The translations under genes and the position numbers were made by a program. Below are positions 29,454-33,902 of a stretch of DNA of 33,902 nucleotides, one piece after another. Position 1 is the stretch's first letter. Every line of letters begins with the position of its first letter. Source of the DNA: Nitrospirales bacterium (GTDB taxonomy: Bacteria > Nitrospirota > Nitrospiria > Nitrospirales > UBA8639). Under the pieces are notes generated by a model. It ran no database searches. It was not told the origin of the DNA and saw nothing but the letters and a program-made list of their open reading frames with translations. The stretch is taken from contig JAJDZI010000115.1 of NCBI GenBank assembly GCA_022824735.1, positions 1 to 33,902 on the forward strand, written 5' to 3'.

Positions 29454-30971
29454 TCAGAGACGGCTGCGTTGTCGCCATACCGTCAGGCCCAACAAGAGTA
29501 TCAGGAACGGCACCGAAAAGACCTGTACGGCGAACAGCATATGTTCCTGGGTGGGATTCGGAATAAACGGCGGGAAGGCGGATTCTTTGGGACTGACCGA
29601 AATCAGCGTGTGTTCATTCGCCAACCAGGCAACGGCGTTGAACAGAAAATCGGTGTTTCCAGGAAATTGCAAATAGGTGTTGCTGGCAAAAGCCGAATTG
29701 CCGATAACCACCATTGCGGGAGCCGGTTCCAAGCCGGTGCGTTTCCGGCTCAATGCGCCGGCGAGCCCAAACGGACCTTTTGCATCGACGCCTTCGTCAA
29801 ATTCCGGTGTGGTTTCCACAAAATTTGTTTCGGCCCAACTCTCTTCCGACGATTGCAAAAGAGCGGTGAACTCCAGGTTGGTATCCGGAACGCGCTCAAA
29901 CGAAACCGGTTGCAGGACGGGCAGCAGGACCGGAGAGGTAAAGCCCCTGGTAATAGGATGGTTGGTGAATCGACGGACGAGCAAAGCCGTCGGGCTGCCT
30001 TGGGCCACACGGTCTTCGGGATCGACAACGATCCCCGGTCCAAGCGTCAATCCCCATTGCGCCATCCATTCTTCGAGACCATTCGGCGCTTGCGGGTCGA
30101 GGAGGAGCAGAACCCGTCCGCCCTTGGCCGTGAAGTTGGCGACGTGCGTCAATTCTTCCGGTTCAACGGACTCGCGAGGACCGGGAATAATGAGGACCGC
30201 GGCATCGTCAAGCAATGCCGGGTTTTTCCGGATTGAACCACGGGCGATCCGGTATCCTTGTGCTTCGAGGTGTTGCCTGGCCAGTGACAGCCCGCCGCGT
30301 TCCTGGTTTGTGATTTGGCGCTCGCCGTGTCCTTCCAGAAAAACGAGGCGCTTGGCGTCTGCGGTCGTCACTCGGATCAAGGCGCTTGTCAGGTTCGATT
30401 CACCGGGTTTGGGGACGTGGACGGTCCGCTCGCCGCTTTCAAAGACGGCCGTGTCGATTTTGGAAATCTCATATTTGCGAGCCAAACCCGGTTCTTTCTC
30501 AGGATCGACGTAGGTGACGGAAATTCGCGGGCTTGAATAGGCGTAGCCTTCCAGCAGGTCACGATACATCCGGAATCCCGGACTTCGTTCATGGGTAAAC
30601 ACCAGTACCCGGACGTCTTGTCCGAGTTGCCCAAGCACTTGCAGGGTTTGTGGGGCCAATGAGAAGTTTCGAGTTTCGGACAAATCCCACCGCCCGCCGT
30701 GCCGGATCACCAGAACATTGATGATGGTCAGGATGCCGGCCATGAGCAGGATGGCCAGGATGCCGTTGAATCCGAGTCGCGTCGCCCGCGAGCCGGAAAA
30801 GGTTTTGAGTCGCGTCCAATTCCCGGCAAAATAGATCACGAGACACACCAACGCAATCCCTTCCAATAAAAAGACCGTGCTTTGGGCCGTGGTGTGAGGA
30901 AGGAGCAGCCCGCCGATTCCCGTGCCGGCTCCCAGGATGCCGAGGATGGGTAAGAGGTGTTTTATGACCAT
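29454..30971 (-). CDS. GldG-like ABC-associated auxiliary protein
   Basis: RWDLSETRNFSLAPQTLQVLGQLGQDVRVLVF..., AVLIIPGPRESVEPEELTHVANFTAKGGRVLLLLDP, terminal TM helix. Confidence 0.82.
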   Translation of the reverse strand: MVIKHLLPILGILGAGTGIGGLLLPHTTAQSTVFLLEGIALVCLVIYFAGNWTRLKTFSGSRATRLGFNGILAILLMAGILTIINVLVIRHGGRWDLSETRNFSLAPQTLQVLGQLGQDVRVLVFTHERSPGFRMYRDLLEGYAYSSPRISVTYVDPEKEPGLARKYEISKIDTAVFESGERTVHVPKPGESNLTSALIRVTTADAKRLVFLEGHGERQITNQERGGLSLARQHLEAQGYRIARGSIRKNPALLDDAAVLIIPGPRESVEPEELTHVANFTAKGGRVLLLLDPQAPNGLEEWMAQWGLTLGPGIVVDPEDRVAQGSPTALLVRRFTNHPITRGFTSPVLLPVLQPVSFERVPDTNLEFTALLQSSEESWAETNFVETTPEFDEGVDAKGPFGLAGALSRKRTGLEPAPAMVVIGNSAFASNTYLQFPGNTDFLFNAVAWLANEHTLISVSPKESAFPPFIPNPTQEHMLFAVQVFSVPFLILLLGLTVWRQRSRL

Positions 30972-31732
30972 CGGTGTGAATCGACGACGCGATGCGCAAT
31001 GAACAACGTCAGCACGATGCCGGACAGGTAGTACACAACGTCTTTCGCTTCCAGGAGGCTGCGAACGAGCCGGTCATAGTGCTCGCTGAATGATAAGTAG
31101 GAGAGGATGGTTCCGGTTGCCGTATCGCCCAATACTGAACCCAGCTCACCGAGTAGCCAGATCAGCAGGATCATCCCGAAACTCAAAAACGCCGCGACCA
31201 CCTGATTTTCGGTCGTGGCGGAGGCCAGGAGGCCGCAGGCCAGGAACAAGCCGCCTTGTAACGCCAGCGCCACGTAGCCGGTCAGAATAGGATGCCAATG
31301 AAAGCTGGTGTACAAGGACAGGATGATGGGGGTCAGGCTCGTCAGGGACAGCAATCCCACATAGATGACCAGCACGCTCATGTATTTGGCGGAAATCAGT
31401 TCATTAATCCCGATAGGCGAAGTGAGCAGGAGTTCAAAGGTGTGCAGCTTCCGTTCTTCCGCGAACAATCGCATCGTCAGGATCGGGAGAAGAAACATGA
31501 TGACGAAATCCAAACTGTAAAACAGTGAACGGAACACCAATTCATTCAGATTCAGTTGGGCGTAGGTGTTTTGGACTTGCAAAAATCGAACGGCTTGTTG
31601 GCCGGCGTTCACCGTCATCAGGTGAGCGATCAAACCGGAAATGAAGAGAAAAACCGCCCCGACGACGTAGAAAATGGGTGAAACGAAAAAACAGCGCAAT
31701 TCTTTTGCGAGGATGGTTTGAAACGGCGTCAT
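30962..31732 (-). CDS. ABC-2 type permease (GldF-like)
   Basis: Multi-TM, ILAKELRCFFVSPIFYVVGAVFLFISG, LTMRLFAEERKLHTFELLLTSPIG. Confidence 0.85.
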   Translation of the reverse strand: MTPFQTILAKELRCFFVSPIFYVVGAVFLFISGLIAHLMTVNAGQQAVRFLQVQNTYAQLNLNELVFRSLFYSLDFVIMFLLPILTMRLFAEERKLHTFELLLTSPIGINELISAKYMSVLVIYVGLLSLTSLTPIILSLYTSFHWHPILTGYVALALQGGLFLACGLLASATTENQVVAAFLSFGMILLIWLLGELGSVLGDTATGTILSYLSFSEHYDRLVRSLLEAKDVVYYLSGIVLTLFIAHRVVDSHRWS

Positions 31733-32709
31733 GCAGGTGGTTGCTCGCTTGAACCGGGACGGCCGGATTCACCGGGCCCGGTGCCTTCCTCCTGGTGCGT
31801 GAGTTGGAGAAAGACTTCTTCCAGGGAAAGGGAGAGGGGTTTGAGTTCGAGGAGTCCGTACCCCTGGCTGACGACAAATTGCGAGAGTGTTTCGCGGAGG
31901 TCCTGTCCCAGTTCACAATCGATGGTGCAGGTATTGGGTGTGGCCGTCGGCAGGACGTCGAGGACGCCGGGAAGCATCCCGAGACGTTCCAGCCAACCGG
32001 GTTGCGGCTGTTTGACCGTGAGGCTCATTTTCTCGGATTGGCGCAACCGGCTGGAAAGGAGATCGGGCGCGTCTTCCGCCACAATGCGTCCCTCGTGAAT
32101 AATCACGACGCGATCACAGGTGGCCATGGCCTCGGGGAGAATATGGGTGCTCAGGATGATGGTGTGTGATCCGGCAAGACTCTTGATCAGTTCGCGTATT
32201 TCGATGATTTGTTTGGGATCGAGACCGACGGTGGGTTCGTCCAGAATCAGCACGGGGGGATCGTGAATGAGAGCCTGTGCCAGACCGACCCGCTGGCGGT
32301 ATCCTTTTGACAGGTGACTGATGACGCGGTGATGCACGTGGCCGAGTCCGACCTGATCGATGACGTGGGACCTCCGGGAAGCCAAGCGTTGCGGCGTCAA
32401 TCGCTTCAATCGGCCCGCGAACGTCAAATATTCATCAACGGTGAGTTCCGGGTAGAGAGGCGGTATTTCGGGCAAGTAGCCGAGGTGTCGTTTGACGTCC
32501 ATCGGCTGGTCCAGACAATCGAATCCTGCAATCGTCGCCGAGCCTTCACTTTGCGGCATGAAACAGGTTAAGATCCGCATCGTGGTGGTTTTCCCGGCCC
32601 CGTTGGGACCCAGGAAAGCCAGGATCTCGCCCTTCTTGACGTGAAACGTGACATCGTCAAGGGCCGTGTGGCGTCCATAGTGTTTTGAAACGTGCTGTAC
32701 GGCAATCAT
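31729..32709 (-). CDS. ABC transporter ATP-binding protein (GldA-like)
   Basis: Walker A GPNGAGKTTT, signature LSKGYRQRVGLAQAL, Walker B VLILDEPTVGLDP. Confidence 0.93.
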   Translation of the reverse strand: MIAVQHVSKHYGRHTALDDVTFHVKKGEILAFLGPNGAGKTTTMRILTCFMPQSEGSATIAGFDCLDQPMDVKRHLGYLPEIPPLYPELTVDEYLTFAGRLKRLTPQRLASRRSHVIDQVGLGHVHHRVISHLSKGYRQRVGLAQALIHDPPVLILDEPTVGLDPKQIIEIRELIKSLAGSHTIILSTHILPEAMATCDRVVIIHEGRIVAEDAPDLLSSRLRQSEKMSLTVKQPQPGWLERLGMLPGVLDVLPTATPNTCTIDCELGQDLRETLSQFVVSQGYGLLELKPLSLSLEEVFLQLTHQEEGTGPGESGRPGSSEQPPA

Positions 32710-33056
32710 GAAACCACAGAAGGGGAACAGTCAGGTACTTCACAGGATGTCGCGTCAGCCTGATCGAGTCTTGCAATACCAAGTACGGCAGGGTAGGAAA
32801 GCATACTGGGAGGACGGGTCTTCGTCAAGAATGACTCCTGAACTTGGGAAAATCAGGAGATAATACCAGATTTTCTGTTGACAAGTCTGCCGAATTATCT
32901 TTTAATGAGAAAGCTTTTTTAACAAGCACGTTTTCCATTCTTGAGAGAGAATGTTCTCTTCTTCCAGAAGTTGCCTATCCCTGTTTCAGCAAATGCAGAA
33001 ACATGCAAAACCGACAATTTCGGGAGGCTCTATAAATTTGTGCCGATAAGGGAAGC

Positions 33057-33902
33057 ATGATGAAAGAACATTTCAACATGGGAACGGTCAAGGGTTGGGT
33101 TGCCCTGATTATTGGCGTGAGTCTTCTGGTAACGTTGTCGGCATGCGAAGGATCCAGACATGCCGAAATCATGAGCACCGAAGATTTGCGTGCCAAGGCT
33201 GAAGTGCCCCCGGCGCCTGAGCCGAAACCGGCACCCCCGGCACCGGAGCCGAAGCCCGCGCCCCCGGCGCCTAAGCCGAAGCCAATGCCCCCGGCCCCTG
33301 CTCCTGAGCCCCCCCCGGCACCCCCGGCACCTGAACCGAAACCCGCGCCTCCGGCACCTGAACCGAAACCGGCGCCTCCGGCACCTGAACCGAAACCGGC
33401 ACCCCCGGCACCTGAACCGGAGCCCGCACCCCCGGCACCTGAACCGAAACCCGCGCCCCCGGCGCCCGAACCGAAACCCGCGCCTCCGGCGCCCGAACCG
33501 AAGCCCGCACCCCCGGCACCTGAACCGAAACCCGCGCCCCCGGCGCCCGAACCGAAGCCCGAACCGAAGCCCGCGCCTCCGGCGCCTGAGCCGAAGCCCG
33601 CGCCCCCGGCGCCCGAACCGAAACCCGCGCCTCCGGCGCCTGAGCCGAAACCCGCGCCCCCGGCGCCTGAACTGAAACCGGTGCCTGAGCCCGAGATCGC
33701 CAAACTGGAGCCTTCCGATCTCGTTCCGGAAGAACCTGAACCTGAGCCTGAGCCGGCGCCGGATCGAGCAGTCCCTTCAGGTTTGGCAGACGTCTTTTTT
33801 GATCTTGACGAATATGCGATTCGTTCGGATGCCGTACCCGTGTTGGAGAAGGATGCCGAACTCCTCAAGAGTATTTATAAGGACTCCGGCGTGCTGATTG
33901 AA
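33057..33902 (+). CDS. Pal/OmpA-like lipoprotein with proline-rich repeats (partial, runs off window)
   Basis: ATG 33057; lipobox LVTLSACEG; repeated PAPPAPEPK; C-terminal VFFDLDEYAIRSDAVPVLEKDAELLK as in Pal/OmpA domains. Open to the window end and absent from the ORF track. Confidence 0.85.
   Translation, partial: MMKEHFNMGTVKGWVALIIGVSLLVTLSACEGSRHAEIMSTEDLRAKAEVPPAPEPKPAPPAPEPKPAPPAPKPKPMPPAPAPEPPPAPPAPEPKPAPPAPEPKPAPPAPEPKPAPPAPEPEPAPPAPEPKPAPPAPEPKPAPPAPEPKPAPPAPEPKPAPPAPEPKPEPKPAPPAPEPKPAPPAPEPKPAPPAPEPKPAPPAPELKPVPEPEIAKLEPSDLVPEEPEPEPEPAPDRAVPSGLADVFFDLDEYAIRSDAVPVLEKDAELLKSIYKDSGVLIE
33210..33684 (+). repeat. 27-bp coding tandem repeat (PAPPAPEPK)n
   Basis: Reiterated CCGAAACCCGCGCCCCCGGCGCCTGAA-like units with synonymous variation. 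Confidence 0.9.

Noticed and set aside
28798-29676. 292-aa plus-strand ORF
   Set aside because: Antisense to the DUF4340-like gene and the 3' end of the GldG-like gene, both with clear family signatures.
32975-33868. 297-aa Gly/Ala/Ser-rich minus-strand ORF
   Set aside because: Antisense shadow of the proline-rich repeat gene; the plus strand has lipobox and Pal-like domain. The other ORFs over this repeat (33190..33675, 33271..33519) are the same artefact.

Overview
The window reads as a roughly 26 kb integrative defence island inserted at the 3' end of a tRNA-Ser(GCT) gene, followed by about 7.7 kb of intact chromosomal backbone. The island is bounded by a 13-bp direct repeat, ATGGCGGAGAGGG, at 110-122 and 26097-26109. 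The right copy lies in the 3' end of the tRNA-Ser. A frameshifted P4-type tyrosine integrase sits beside the tRNA and an AlpA-like excisionase/regulator sits at the far end. Cargo, left to right: a frameshifted replication-relaxation/MobC-like gene; a decayed SGNH-hydrolase gene; a frameshifted TM/coiled-coil/HEPN-like gene; a VapC-type toxin-antitoxin pair; an unlisted gene with two in-frame stops; an Abi_C-like protein; an RNxxxH HEPN protein; an IS3-family remnant; a protein with an EVE/PUA-like N-terminus and a PD-(D/E)XK-like C-terminus; a large minus-strand helicase / nuclease / DUF1156 methylase / Swt1-HEPN-DUF499 ATPase locus; and an unrecognised two-gene operon (176-aa helical protein plus 1047-aa protein). 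The methylase and ATPase genes are disrupted by frameshifts and a W->TAG stop, while the helicase, the nuclease and the two-gene operon are open. The backbone encodes a DsbA-like protein, a cupin, a Gld-type ABC export/DUF4340 cluster and a proline-repeat Pal/OmpA-like lipoprotein truncated by the window end. All family assignments were made by eye from motifs; no searches were run. Several disruptions lie in or near homopolymers, so assembly error must be excluded before treating them as biology.
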